From Syngnathus acus (lineage: Eukaryota > Chordata > Actinopteri > Syngnathiformes > Syngnathidae), in the NCBI RefSeq assembly GCF_901709675.1, contig NC_051094.1, positions 6,601,001-6,665,000 on the forward strand: 64,000 bases of DNA, in the 5' to 3' direction. The position numbers and the translations under genes are program-made. The notes beneath the pieces were generated by a model that was not told the DNA's origin, did not search any database, and worked only from the letters and a program-made list of their open reading frames with translations. Each line of letters begins with the position of its first letter. Within the stretch, counting starts at the first letter, position 1. This document shows positions 13,760-27,668 of the stretch, piece after piece.

Positions 13760-14153
13760 ATGACTTTACTCAAGGCGGCTCGGTGGGGCACTGGGTAGCA
13801 CGTCCGCCTCACAGTTAGGAGGGTGCGGGTTCGATTCCACCTCCGGCCCTCCCTGTGTGGAGTTTGCATGTTCTCCCCGGGCCCGCGTGGGTTTTCTCCG
13901 GGCACTCCGGTTTCCTCCCACATCCCAAAAACATGCTTGGTAGGCTGATTGAAGACTCCAAATTGTCCCTAGGTGTGAGTGCGAGTGCAAATGGTTGTTG
14001 TCTCTGTGTGCCCTGCGATCGGCTGGCAACCGGTTCAGGGTGTCCCCCGCCTACTGCCCGTTGACGGCTGGGATAGGCTCCAGCACTCCCGCGACCCCCG
14101 TGGGGACTAAGCGGTTCAGAAAATGGATGGATGGATGGATGACTTTACTCAAG
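13760..14153 (+). mobile_element. tRNA-derived SINE with (GGAT)n tail and 15-bp TSD
   Basis: The element is about 13775-14138. The head has a pol III A-box-like TGGGTAGCACG and a B-box-like GGTTCGATTCC. A long tRNA-unrelated body follows, then a (GGAT)n tail at 14124-14140. Perfect 15-bp direct repeats, ATGACTTTACTCAAG, lie at 13760-13774 and 14139-14153. That is the mark of target-primed reverse transcription by a partner LINE. The sequence looks little decayed, and several older fragments of the family occur elsewhere in the window. It sits just 280 bp after exon 2 of efna5. Confidence 0.9.
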
Positions 14154-17100
14154 CCCTAAAATTTTGCTCCAGGACTTTGTTTGGCCTTAGTAAGGAATTT
14201 GAATTCATTTTCTCCTCTTAATAAATCACAGAAATAGAATTAATCTCTTCCATCAGGCCAACTTTTGCTGTAATAAAATTATAAATCTATTCAGGTAACA
14301 GATATACTAACATTTTCGCATGAAACGCATACCAACACAAGCACACAATTCGTCAGCCACATTTTCACACCGAGCGCTGAGGTCGACACTTTTGCGGAAA
14401 ACCTTTCCCTAAAATGGAAAAGTTATTCGTAGGCTGGGGGGGGGGATAATGAGGTAGCTCGAAAGCTATTGCTCAATTCTCCAGCTGCATTATACTGGAG
14501 ACTTCAAAAGATATACCTTCCATCATACTCCTCCTCTTCTTCATCTCATGATAAATGTTCAGTTGTCTGCATCTTAGCATTAGTAGCGAGTCACTCTGAG
14601 GTTATCACGAGTTGATGGGCGCTTAAAGCAAGCAAAAACCTCCGTGGCTCAATTGCATCGGGAGGAACGAATGGAAGGTTCATGGAATTCAGTCAAAATA
14701 AACTTCAAACCTTTAATACATTCTTAAAGATTGATATGGTACGTTGAATTAAGTGAATTCAAATCAAAAGATGAAATATATCATTTTTTTGACATAGATT
14801 CTAATATGTTGGAAATGACCAATTCACACTAAATTTGTATATTACAATCATTTAATTGTTAGTTGTAATCTTATTTCTTGAGATTTTGTTTCTTGTAAGC
14901 TTTAGTCATCACCTTGTATGTAGTGAATTTATGGGTTCCTCTCTTTTAACTTAAATACTGTTTTTTTTAAGCCATAATCTAATGTATTGAGATGCACTTC
15001 TATATAGGAACATATTTCATATACTGTACACGTTATTAATCTGTTCATATAAGATCAAGTTAAGGCACTTGAAATGTGCTTTTATGGGAGAAAAGATGAT
15101 TGAGGGATGTTAGTCCTCCCACAAAAGACACGTTGCTCTTGGGAGATGGAGGAGTGGGCGCAGTCGCTAGCATATGTCAAATTTAATACAGAACTTGAAA
15201 ATTGATGGCACATTTACGTTCTGAAATGGGGGACCATTAGTTTCATGTCTGGTTTATGCATTATTGATTCAGCTGTTTGGAGGGAATGTTTTAAGGTTTG
15301 TGCACTTTTTGCACTAATGAGGGACAACAAGTTTCTCTCCAGGCAAGATTAACTGAACATTCAGACATAACATTGACAAGAATGGCAGACCTCTGCCAGG
15401 GATGAACAATACAAATTTGCATCTTTGTTAAATGATGCATTACTCAGAAGTAAGGTGGAAATTAGTGAAATAATATATCCTGAAGCAGCACCAAAATGTT
15501 GTGGAATCTTCTTTGCTCCTCGACACGGCCTACACGTTTGTGATCAAACCTCCTGTATCACGGATTTTAATCCACTTGGTGTGGAACGTATTCCCCACGA
15601 TGAAGCGGCCTTCACTGTACTCTAAAGCCCAAACACAGTCCAGTCAGTTTCGAAGTACTTGAAATTGAATTAACCAGAATCAAACTTCCATTTCTTTATT
15701 AATATTACAGTATTGAAATGGGCTAAAAACATTTTTAAATCAATAAATCGTTCTTCAAATGAGGTAAAATGAAATTCCTCGTCATTTTAAAAATTATCAT
15801 AAAAGTGTAACAGTTAATCAGTGCCGAATCAAAAGCACTCTCCATTTAACAACAATAACAGTAACAGTGATGGCTAGCTTCATAGCACTAGTAGCTAATG
15901 TAGCGTACCAATGGATGTCTGTCTGGAAAATCATTCAGGATTGCGAGTCACTCTTTTAGAAGAGGCTGGTGTCTTTTCCTTGTGTCATTTATTGGGAGAC
16001 ATTTGGTGTGTATTACCCCCACCATACCTCCGGAGTCTGCTCTAACGTTGTCTGCTGCAGTACGATAATGATTCAAACCTACAAGTTTTTCCGCAAATGT
16101 TGGTCAAATTCCAAATTGTCCAGCCGTTCGGCCGTTAAAATTTTTGGCTAACACTGGAATATGAGTTTGCCTGTGAACCTTTTATTGTGTTTTCTCCCCA
16201 AGCGACAGCACGGAACGGGTCAGCCGATTAGGGCTTTGATTGCAAAGATGTGTTTTCTCCATCGGCTACTTTTTATGCTCGCCATTAACTGAAGTGTAAC
16301 CGTAGATTGCTATCCAGGCTTGATTTGACATTTTTCACTCCTTCTGCTCCACCACACCTTAATGCAAAGTTTGCTGTTGATTCTGTGCTGGAAAACTAAA
16401 CTGGAGGCCTTACACTTATCTGACTATTTATCTTTATCAAAATTCGCAATAAGCTCCTTGTCATTTTGACCCAAATTACGCAGTGTCTTGCTAATGAAGA
16501 TGAGAGGAGGTGGAGAGCTAGATAGGGGTTAGCGGTGGGTTACACAACTCCTCCACTTGCTCATGTCACGACTTGTAACGTTTATTTTTTGCTGCTGAGA
16601 GATGCTTGTCCTGGGGGCCAGATTAAATTACCCTGCGACCGACGAGGCTTCCATGGAACACATGCATTTGGCTGTAGCACGGCGTATTGCTTTTGTGTCC
16701 CGCGGCTTCATTGGCTATTGAATGATTCTAGCATACTGGCTCTTTGGCTAGCATGGCGGATATTAAAGTCATCTAGCATGAAGTCGTCTGACATGTGATT
16801 TCCCGCCGCCATTGTGTCCAGCTCCAATGTCCATAAAAAGCAGGCGGGACGGCCGCTGACGGATTGGCCTGTCTCTTTGGTGGACAGAATCTAGAGCTGA
16901 AGGAAGATTAAGGCAAATACACTTGTACCATTCATTCATCTACTTGCGTCTCTTTCATTCTCCACTATCATCATCACCGCCATCAAGCAAAGTTTCACTG
17001 GAGTAGAAGTACAAGAGACCTCTCAAACTGCATCTTTGTATTCCGATGCAATTCCAATAATCCCGTGATAAATACAACTATTCAACTGAGGCAGTTAAAT

Positions 17101-20100
17101 TAAAGCACTAGACGGGCAACCTAATTGCTGTGATTCTCTCAGGTTACATTTGGGTTTAATATGCTGTTATTGTGAATATTCAGGAGTTAAGATGGTGGAA
17201 AAAAAACCACAGCGGCTCAGACTTGATTATCTCTAATCTTTTATCTCTAATCCTTTTAAAAGAGCAAAACTGAATGCCACAGCTGCGGAAAATCTTTGGC
17301 TAATCTTGTTTGTGTGCCACGAGCAGGTCTACTGGCTTTGCTTTATGGTCATCTGAGTGTTAAATATTGTTTCAGGACACTCTCCGTTTCCTGTGTGCGT
17401 AACGTGCTTACATGCTTGGTTCAATGTATTAACAAGAGAGCGTTTGAGCCAACTGTTGCAAACTGGTGACAACAGTTATCTGTAAACAATTGTTTCTACA
17501 TTCAGCCTTCTTACAACCGGGACTAAAGCAACTATAAAATAATGAAAGATTTGGCCTATTCTGTATTCATAATTGTTATTTTACCAAGCAGATTATTCAA
17601 TAGAATTTCCAATAGCATATTGAAATGCCAAAATATTTCATAGTTACAGCCTTAGTCATGATTCAGTGGCTGTACCCATCTAGTGAGGTGGTTTGGATAT
17701 AAAATGCCACATTACCCAAATGTCTTTCTAAGCAGATGGATTTTTGGTAGCGCCTCCTAAGAGTTCTGACTGGGGGGTAAATGTTGCAGATTTAATGTCA
17801 AGGCGTCATGTTGAGTTCTGTAATTAAACTGTTAATTTCTGAAACAAACAAGAAGCGCAATGCATTGTGATCAGCTACACAAGGTTGGTCCAAAGAGGAT
17901 TAATTGGTACAGATACGAGGATAATTGCTAACAAACCATCATCAAGTCTATTAATCATGTAAAGACGTGGGTAAGGAAGGTTTAAAGATTTAGCAAATAT
18001 GTGTAACACTCAAATTGCGTACTGGCTGCCCCATAAGTAAAAAAAAGTACAAATACATTTATTGAGCCACATCGACCTGTCAGACAAACGTTTTCACAAC
18101 CAATTAGTTAATAGATTGGGGCCCTAAACATGATCCCTGGGGCCCCCTCACATAACAGACAAGAGACTCAGAAAACAAGAGCCACATATTAATCAATGTG
18201 TTTAAAAAGAAATACAATACTAATGCAATTCAAATAAAAAAACAACGTTGTTTTATATTCACCAGTCACCCAAACGTAGTGCTTGATTAACTGGGGCAAC
18301 AAAATGACCTTTTAGTTCCCTGCAGGAAAAGTAATTAAGACAATAACATCCAATCTAAGTAACACAGAATGTTGCCATGGCTGCATAAATAAACACTACA
18401 TCACATTTCCAGTTTGAAAGTGTTGACGAGCTCTGCAGCTCAGCACAGACTCAGCAGTTAGACGGTGACCTTGTAGCACATTTGCCTTCCCTGTGTGAGT
18501 GCATAGTGTTGTGTGGCGTTGCGTAGCTAACAGAGAAAATTGTATGCATCATTAGCCGCCCAAGTAGCCCATACTGCACACCTGCACCAGACACAAATGC
18601 CAATGTGTCCTGTGACAAAGGTCACAATCCTTGAACGTCGAGATTAGTCATAAATTCTGCACTCATGTACGATATGAGGGGGAGCAGTATATTTTTTAAA
18701 GGATTCGTGACATCGTTTATTTGGAATTTTTGGATGGGGAGTTTCCCCAATCGTTATTTCCCTACAGGTCTCACTCATATTTAAAACGGTCCTTAATGGA
18801 ATACATACATATAGTTCATGCATACATAAACAGCCATCGTGGCTGTTTGTCATCTCTAATAAAATTCAGAGGGGAAAGCAGGATGAAAAATGAATAGTCA
18901 GGGGTATGATTGATTAGCTTTCTTGTTTGTAGATTAGTATTAAGACGTCACATCATATTTATGTGCAGAAAGCGCGGCTTAATGATGTTTTCGCCCCTGC
19001 AGTTTACTGCGGGTCGAGAGGTGATTTTTGTTGCATCTGAAGAAATTAAATAAGACGAGGCGGCGTGCTCTGCTCTGCTAACCAAAAGAGATTCATCAGC
19101 ATGAGCGGGGCAGCGGGAGTGTACTCACATGGAGGTCATCATTCTTCAGTTTTGTTTAATATCAGCATCTTGTCACCGTCAAGAATATATATTATGCGAA
19201 TAGTGAACTGGAATTATTATACCATTGACATGAATCGGGACTTTTATGATTTCCTTTCTAAAGCATATTTTTCCTGATTAAAAAACTACTTTTGATACAT
19301 TGTGAAAATGACTCCAAAGAAAAATAACATTAAAAAAGTACGTATGACTGTTGGGAATGTTAGAATGTCCATGCAGTAAAATCAATGATATATGATCTTG
19401 GAACAGATTATTACAAATAGGTTACAAAATACAGTACAAACAAATCTGACATCAACCAGCATCCCAAAACACATTGCGGTCTACCTCAGAGTTTCCATTG
19501 TAAATCCTTTTTATTGGCGCGATGTCTTTATTGGACACTGAGGTGCTTTGCAAAATGTAGCAATGTTGGAGCTAAATATTAATGTTACTTGTGGAACCCA
19601 CACATAAAATATTCGTTCAGTTTAAATGTGCTTTTTTTTTTTCCCCTGCAAAGCCGTCTTGGCTTCTGAGGTGGGTTATTGTCAGTGTGTGTCAAAATCA
19701 ACAGCGGGATTTAAAACCGTAGCGCTGAGCACATACATAAGCAATTCAGCAAAAGCTAGCATTAAGAGTGAGGACTGAGTGAGTTTCTTGGACAGACAGG
19801 AGAGATAAGCGAGGACAGCAGGAGCGCTTCTCGGGTCAGGGATCACAAGGCTGCGGCGGTTTAAGTGAAAGCCATCTCCCGGAATGCTGATGCAAGCATG
19901 TTTTTTTCATAATATGAACACCATCTTGTATTTGAGTAATCTGAAAGAGGGCAGATATCCAATATCAGCTCATCTGAAAAGATAGCCAGGCTGACTGGGT
20001 GGGATACTTGATGTGTTCATGTGGTGATTCTCTAAGACCACAGCATTAGGTACAATGGATCTGCATTCCTAGCATTCCAAATTTCATCAAGTAGAATTTT

Positions 20101-23062
20101 TCATTCCATACTGTGTTGCTTCCTCTGGCATCTCTTTTAAAGATTAGAGATTATAGCGTTTATTGACAAATTAAAAAGGGGTTCAATGTTTAGAGTCGGG
20201 ATCGTTAGCTCTTTGGGAGGCTGACTAATGGTGACAAAGAGCTGGCACCCGTTCCATTGGCGGAACAAGGGTGGAACCTGCATATGGGTGCCGCCATAAC
20301 GCAGCCCTCTCATCTGTTTGTATGAAGAATCAAGCCTGGTCACCGGCCAATGGAGTTATGTGCCTGGACCTTCACGATATACGCATGTGTCGCCTATTTT
20401 CTACGCACATTGAATGAAGAGGGGTAGTAGCCGCACGCTGTCTAGAATAACGTTATTACGGGCCTGATTGATGGACGGCTGTCCCACTTCCTCTTTGGCT
20501 CCGTCCATTTTCACAGCACATCCTCCGTGTTCACCTCACATCCCTCATAATCAAAGCCTTATTGGCTCATAAATGTGTAATTGTAAAATATAGAGAAAAG
20601 AAGGATTTGTACACGAGAGGATATTAACTCATTCACTACCATTGACGAGTATAAACGTCAAATAATTGATGTTCACTGGGCTGGCACTGAACGAATTAAA
20701 CACAAATTCAGCATTTTCACCAAGTGTGTCGGACCTCAATGTATGGCTGCTCATTGTATGAATGTCAAGTTTATGTTTCCTTGGGAACATACGACACTCA
20801 TCCATTTTCTAGAGGTGGATTTATTCTCGCATACTAGTTCATTGCATCCTGTCTAAAAGTAGATTGATATGCCTGGTGCCCATGTGTACTTGGTTACAAA
20901 AAAAGGTTCAAAAATGCTCACCAAACATAAAAAAAGACAAAGTGCTTAAACGTGAGAGAATTCTGAGAAAAAAAATAGAAACCTATCCCAAGTATGTGAT
21001 GTGCGTGCCCATATTTGCCGACCACAATTATTGATGCTTCAACCGGGTGTCTTTAGAAACTGATCATGATTCACCACCATGAAGACGCTATCACTGGTCG
21101 TTAACCTGTGACCTGTATTGATAATTGCCAATTATTCCTAATTGTTTATTTCCCATGCATTGTTGTTTTGCCTCCTTCCTCTTCCGTCATTATGCTTATT
21201 TATGCACACTCACACATGCTTGCACTTTGAGCGTTTTGTGGAAACCAAGGCCATAACAACAATATTATGATAGCAAGAGATAGACTAAGTGCAGCAATGA
21301 AACATTATGTACTGTAATTTATTATAGTGTGGTCGCTTTAAAAAGCTCAACTCCACAAGTCACGGTTTATTGTGATTTGAATATGAAGACGACCAACGCG
21401 TCGATGTAACTGTGGATCACAGTTTAGCCTTGTCGATTTTCAACACATCACTAAAAGTTATAGATAATTATGGATGAGGATAATCGGTTGGAAATTACAA
21501 TCAGTAGACATTTGACCTCAATTAGTTTGGGGTGATTCCACCAAGGTGTCAATCCTGAATTGATGTGTTCAATTCTCAGAATCTGCTTTTCAACAACATA
21601 GCGCAGTGATTTACAGGAAAGCAAATAAGAAGGAAAACAGAGCCATTTCCTTTCACCCTTGTTATTCCTCATCGATGTGACCTCTTCACCTTGGCATTGG
21701 ATGCCTAAATAATGACTTTGGTTTACATCGGCTGGAAGCTCGAAGATGTCGGGCCATTGGGACATGTCTCCGCAGCTGCGTGCATGCAATTTCTTCTATT
21801 TCCCTACTTCATCATTTCTTTCCTGTAGCGCGCTCACCGCAGTAGCATCTGCTTAATGGGCCTCGGCACTGTGGATGCTCTTCCATCTTCTTACTCCCTC
21901 ACAGCATGCAGACAAGCACAAGCACGCATGTAGATTCTCGATGATGATCTGTAGTTTTTACTGTTTTCTTCTATTTGTTGCTAGGTGCATGCTGTTCTTG
22001 ACAATAGATGCACTATTTAAAAGTCATCCCCGGATGCCTGCCTTACTTCTAACTTTTCTGAAGTCTACTCTTTCATTGTCTCCTTGCCCTAGAGACAAAC
22101 TTTGCAAATGCTCTCATTAGTAAATGCAAATGTACACATGACAAAGCAAAGTTTTACACATATTTATCAGTGCGGCCCTCTCTCTTGGTTTATATAAAGC
22201 CAGACTCCTGAATCTGCTGTTCCCAAACACAGCTGCATTTTCATAAAGCCAAAACCAACTCGGCGCGACGTTCCTTTCTCCGGTGAGCTGGCAGAGCTAC
22301 CCGGTTCGGAATGTTCTGCACTGGAATCCTCGTTCTGTTTAGCCCACATTGACGTCACAGTCAAGAGATTGTGTACAAGAAATCTGCTAGTTTTAATAAT
22401 CTGTATGAATTACCTCTCTGAGAAGAGATTTTACTCAAAATATCTCACAACACTTGAACAGAACATGTTTTTGGTTTTACCAATCACTATTGAGCATTTG
22501 GACGTACGTATATATCAAAAAGTAATAACCACACTGCACCCGTATTTCTAATGTCATGCTCGGAATAAAATAAAAGGGAATAAATTCTGGTTGGCTCTCT
22601 GCCGCCGGCTCATTTCAATATAAAGGTCCTGTTAATGGTCCTACTCTGAAGAACAGCAGATGTTCAATGTGAATTCTGCGTGTAAATGTCAGTGCTAATC
22701 ATCATCGTCATCACTATCACAGCCGGCGACAGATTCAAAATGCAAGACTTTAACTATTTCATTGTTAAAATGAGCGGCGCTGTATTTATTTACAGACTGT
22801 GGTCAAAGCATATGGCAGTTGAATTCTTGTCCTAGTACGCATCCTTAAAAAATCTTAAAGCATTGAAACCATGAATTTAAAAACAAGGCCTTAATTAGCA
22901 GTAACATGACTTAAATCAATCTTTCAAAAGTCTTAAAATAATTTAAGACATACGTAAGTATGATTTTATGATTGTGAACGGTTTTAAATATACAAATTAA
23001 TTTACATTATTTAAAATAAATTACAGAACAGGCTCTCAACAAAATGGCCTCTCATATGAGGC

Positions 23063-23100
23063 AGAAATGCTAACCACTTGGTCACCAAGCTACCCCAGGA
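23063..23100 (-). repeat. Short SINE fragment
   Basis: The minus-strand match is to the 'gcagaaatgctaaccacttg' type head seen in the other SINE relics. It is only about 35 bp, so the assignment is weak. Confidence 0.35.
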
Positions 23101-25619
23101 TCATTTTGTAAAAAGAAATTCTTTATCCGTGATATAAACAATATTTTCCGGCGACCGCAGAAATTTCCAATGGAATGGTCAAGGAAATGTGTTTTGCAGA
23201 TAACATTACAGATGCAATAAGGTTTGGCTCGATGCGTGATTGAAACAATACAGCACCTAAGCCGCGTTGAGCCCACCTGTTTGTTTTTCCGTAATTGGAT
23301 TCTGCTTCATTCCATTTGCCTTAATGCTGATGCATAATGCAATGCACTGCAGGGACCGGCCATTACCAGCTTTGGGACGGGGCTTGAAGAAGTAACCGGA
23401 CCCGCCGTCCTGACCCGCCAAATATCCCTGCAGCCCCCCCCCTCTCCTTCTGCCCATCTGTGGGACAGCATTTCTCAAAGCCGCCCCTCTGCTCATTCTG
23501 CATGGATTGATGGAGGAGGCTGGCTGGTCTTATGGGAACCAGAATAGCAGGTGTTGATGTTAGAGTGTACTAGAACAATAAACCGGCTCTATGCTGTATG
23601 TTAATCCAAAATAAACAGGCACAGGCATGGGCCGCATGGGCCAGGGTGGAGGGATCCTCTTCAGAAATTGAGCTTCTGCTAACAAGACAGGCATGTGGAG
23701 CCAAAGCTTCATCTTATTTTTGTAGGAGCAACAACACGCCCCGGTCATGTGGAGCGTCCCAGACATTAACACATCCGGGCTTGGCCGCTGGACTTTTCCC
23801 ACTAGGATGGAGCCAAATTCACTGACTTCTTTTTTATGCATTTGGGGATCATAATTCGGAGCATATTTCCAGTTGACTATTAATCTATTATCTATTAATA
23901 TAGATGCACAGTTTTAATATCAACAATCACCTAAGAATTAATTACAATCAAATATAGAGAAATTACTAAGCCTAAGTGTCATGTATATTTACTATTATTG
24001 TCAGCTGCTTTAAGATCATTCCCAATTTCCTCACAACAGTGCGGTTCAATATATCAAAATAAAAAAGTTTTGATTGAAATAGATTTCTTCTAATTGTGTT
24101 CACTATTCAGAGTATCTAATTGCAGCTGTAAATATCTTGTAGCTTGGAGAACTTTGGCCTCTGTCGTGTACACGCACCAATAAAAAGCGCTCTCTTGTCG
24201 CTCATGTAATGTTTTTATAACTCATTCGCCGCAGACCATGTGCGCTGTGAACAAACGTCTAAATATGCCAGCGGCTCAGCTTCACTGTCATCACGACGGA
24301 GACCCCTCCACGTGCTCTTTGCCCTTTTTTTCGTGGCAGCCGTACTTCTCTCGCGACCAGCTGCCGCCGCTAAGTAGCTCGTGTCGATGGCCGGGGCTCA
24401 GATCTGCCCATGACGATGGTGATGATGATGAAGATAAGACATCTGGAGGATGTGTGCGTGCCACTAATTGTGTGTTTGTTAGCTTTGTGTGTGCATCAAA
24501 TATCATAGTGGAAGATAAGAAGAATCACATCCATTGTGCGACTATGGCCGAGGTTCGTTAGCGTGTGCCGAAATAATAACTATAAGGGCTGGCGCTCTCT
24601 ACTCTGCTGTGGAAAAGAGCATCTAATCTGATCTCCAGTCACCTCCCGCGCACGCTGACACATGACCGAGGAGCACATAAAAGCTGATGTAGCGTCAACA
24701 TTAACGCTAACAGAGCACTCGAGAGGGATAACACTGGCAAGATGGAGGCTTGATGAGCTGTGGAAATTTGGAGGAAAAAAAATAAGTGTGCCTTTGATAG
24801 AAAATGGATTTTATATTCATTTAGAAAAACGCAAGTCAGCAGTAGATATTTTTATATCGGCTCCCCTCTAATAAGAGTTGAATCATTTTGTGATGACTGA
24901 GGGGTCTGATGAGGACAACAAAGGTACTTTAAACAACTCTTGTGTTAAAACCCAAAGTCGTGACCTGTGTATTTTTAAAACGCTCCCCCAGGATGGATGG
25001 TCCCGCCGCACTCCAAGTGACCATGTGTTTGACCCCCTCACCCCCATCCTCATTTTAGTGGAGACAACACCTGGTGCCTCACTACGTTGCCATTAGTGGT
25101 CAACCAGCACACACACTATATTGGCACGAGGGATTATAAGAGCACTCTGTTGCCTGACATGGCACATGTGGCACAGCCTGTACACTAGCTGCGAGTGGAT
25201 CTTTTGTCTGAGCACTCAGAAAAGACACACCTGAGCTTTGTCTAAGAGAAGATTTTTCAAGAATTATATCATACTTTTTATAATTTCTGAAAAATAAAGT
25301 AAAATAAAATATTTTAGAGATTTTTTTTTCCATTCATTTTCTAATAATAAACTTGTTTTTCCAACTTGAGTGAATGAAGTCATAGTTTTACTTTTACCAA
25401 AATAAAATCATGATTAAATAAATAAATATACATACGTGGCACCTGAGTTGAAATAAGGACGATCTTAGTTTTTGCACGGCAACGCTATTCTCATAATGTT
25501 CCTTTTATTTCTTTGGAGTATAGCCCTTAAATGTCTTTTTTTTTTTTTTTTGGGTTGTTGGCCGATGCGTGCGATGCATCATTAATCCTCTCCTCCAATT
25601 TGAATGTTTTGTTTTCCAG

Positions 25620-25685
25620 CCTCCACCGTCGCTGAGAACGGGAAGAAAACCTGCCTGAAGCTGAAGGTTTTCGTCCGACCATCAA
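25620..25685 (+). CDS. efna5: Ephrin-A5, exon 3 (end of receptor-binding domain)
   Basis: A 66-nt exon coding for the last strand of the ephrin fold, read as STVAENGKKTCLKLKVFVRPS. It includes the conserved cysteine of the TCLKLKVFVRP motif, which closes a disulphide with the core domain. The acceptor is TTTTCCAG at 25612-25619 and the donor is GTAAGT at 25686. The first two bases complete the serine codon begun at the end of exon 2 and the last base starts an asparagine codon, so the exon is phase 1-1. The KVFVRP block followed by exon 4 fits ephrin-A5 better than ephrin-A2 or A3. Confidence 0.95.
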
Positions 25686-26060
25686 GTAAGTGCTAAGCGA
25701 GGCTTTGTAAGTGGAGCCCGTTGAAGTGCACAGTTAATGTGTTTAAAAAAAACAACAACAACAAAGAGCTCGATGTCGTCTCTCAACTTCACGACAAAGC
25801 TTTTTTGCTGGCTGTCCCGACATGCCGCTCTCATTTGTCTCCAAACTGCCGCTACTCGCTAAGAATATGTTTGACTTAAAAAAACAAACATCCAAAGTAG
25901 GAGGCCAGCTCTCGTCCTCCGTATTTCATCTGAATGTTGCCATGAGCTTTGTTGCTTGACGTGTTGACTGTCAGGGCTGAGAGGGGGGCTTCAAATGTCT
26001 ACCTGGGGTGTATAAACCTCTATTGATGATGATTTCATTCTCCCTATCTTCTGTTTATAG
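25686..26060 (+). other. efna5: efna5 intron 3
   Basis: A short 375-bp intron, GTAAGT to TTTATAG. I see no repeat or other element in it apart from an A/CAA-rich stretch at about 25743-25765. Confidence 0.9.
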
Positions 26061-26141
26061 ACAGCTGTGTGAGAACTATAGGTGTACATGACCGTGTTTT
26101 TGATGTTAACGACAAAGTAGACAATACGTTAGAACCACGAG
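26061..26141 (+). CDS. efna5: Ephrin-A5, exon 4 (linker; likely cassette exon)
   Basis: An 81-nt exon encoding 27 residues that include the diagnostic ephrin-A5 run TIGVHDRVFDVNDKVDN. It is the linker between the receptor-binding domain and the membrane anchor. The acceptor ends TTTATAG and the donor is GTTAGT, a weaker form than the consensus. The exon is phase 1-1, so skipping it keeps the frame. In mammals the matching 27-residue segment is known to be skipped in a shorter ephrin-A5 isoform, and the weak donor makes the same plausible here. Third positions are more AT-rich than in exon 2. Confidence 0.95.
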
Positions 26142-27668
26142 GTTAGTATGGCTTCCTGCTTTTTTTTACTCTCTTCGTACATCTGTCTGCCTCCATGCCT
26201 TCCTCTCGCCACGCTGTCTGAACTTCACATCCCTCGCATGATCTCCTCAAAGTCCAACATAGCTCCATGCCTTCACAAAGATATTTGGTTAAGTTAGTGG
26301 AGCAATTTTCAGACAAATTAAATAATGTCACTCTCCGATGAAAACATTAACAAGAATTACAAGAGTTGATATTAAGGCTTTCACAGCTCGAGATTAAGAA
26401 GGTGATTTATTTATTAAAGCAGAAAAAAAAATCCAAATAAAATTAGAACCACTTCAACTACATTTTTTGTCATTGATTCCATTTCCGTACTCATGAGTCT
26501 GCATTTTGTTGTCGGGACACACATGGCGCAGTCGTCACAACAGGATATTCTGACATTGGTTTAGAATTGCATTGCAGATTGACATGTGAAGACAACGTGC
26601 GGACGTGCAAAGGCCTTTGACATTGATGCCCTACCTTCCGCTCTTTGCGCCTGGCCACTTGCCCACCACATTGCCATGCCTGCTTCTACAGTACTGTCTA
26701 CACTTTGCATGCCTCAGTTGTCTGCGATGCTTGCTTCAAAACATGAGCTGCGCACTGCCTGATACCAGCTTTGTGATGTCTGCTTTGCCCCTTTGCATGG
26801 TCCTGCTCCTTTACTTCTCATAGAAAGTGCTCACGTCGGAGAATAACGCTCTACAGTGGTACTTTGACTCACACGGCCTTTCGTATTTCATACTTTACAA
26901 GTCGACGCTTGGTTGATTTTTTTGTTTTTCTTTGAAGAAGTTGGGAGCCAAAATTGGGGTTAAACGCGAGTGAAGATGAAAAAAAAAAAGAAGGTTTTGT
27001 AATGCCCTCACAAGTGGCCGATAAAATGTACTCGATCAAAACAGTCATAAACAGAAATGTAAATAGAGAACACTCACAAGGAGCTGCTGTTAGCCAAAAT
27101 TCACATTTGTTCGCTTACCAACAGCTTTTGATTTCACTAATTAGGCCGAACCCATTCAACAAATGAAAACTAGAGTTACACCTACACTTGATGTGGTCAG
27201 TTTATTTCTTCACGCTATCCTTGACCCCCAAATTTGTGGTGTTTATTGGGGAATACGGACCCCCGTATATACAGCTAAATAAATAAATAAAAAACAATCT
27301 AGATCAAAAATAGACTTACCAATTTTAGGTCAATTTGACCCAACTCTCCATTTTTGGAGTTGTTTGATAACGAAATGACCCAATTATTTTCACGTTGGCA
27401 AAATTGACTAAAGCTTGGTGCCACAACGAATCAAATTCCCAAATCAAGGTACCACTGTATTCGTATGACATAGCAACCCAAGTTCATATGGCAACTCAGA
27501 ATCCACTAATAGTGTCTCATAAGGTTAACAAGAGTCAATAATCCTTATGTGGCTCTATTATTTTTACACTCCCACTTCATATGACAAACAATGGAAGGAT
27601 TTGATGTGGAGTCAAAAGAGTGTTAATATTTGAGTGTAAAGTAGCATTCTTTCCCCCCCATTTTTTAG
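26142..27668 (+). other. efna5: efna5 intron 4
   Basis: A 1.53-kb intron, GTTAGT to TTTTTTAG. Much of its second half is a Tigger-like DNA element (26854-27457). The open frame at about 26605-26823 lies wholly inside the intron and has no recognisable domain. Confidence 0.88.
26852..27459. mobile_element. Tigger/mariner-like non-autonomous DNA element
   Basis: The left end, at 26854, reads CAGTGGTACTTTGACTC. The right end, at 27457, reads on the other strand CAGTGGTACCTTGATTT. Both are flanked by TA (26852-26853 and 27458-27459), the target duplicated by Tc1/mariner elements. The shared CAGTGGTACYTTGA terminus is typical of Tigger-like families, by recollection. No transposase frame is present. 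The inverted ends match for about 14 bases with one mismatch. The element occupies about 600 bp of efna5 intron 4, with degraded internal sequence. Confidence 0.7.

Larger units (their letters stand above)
13494..25619 (+). other. efna5: efna5 intron 2
   Basis: A 12.1-kb intron running from GTGAGT to TTTTCCAG. It contains an intact SINE (13775-14138) and a short SINE relic (23063-23100). The rest holds AT-rich unique sequence, scattered T and A runs, and a TTAAAT/CTTAAA-rich stretch at about 22840-23010 that may be an old DNA-element remnant. I see no further exon. The open frames are short and carry no recognisable domain. Confidence 0.85.

Noticed and set aside
22840-23010. CTTAAA/TTAAAT-rich stretch as a possible old hAT element
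   Set aside because: No inverted ends or target duplication could be found.
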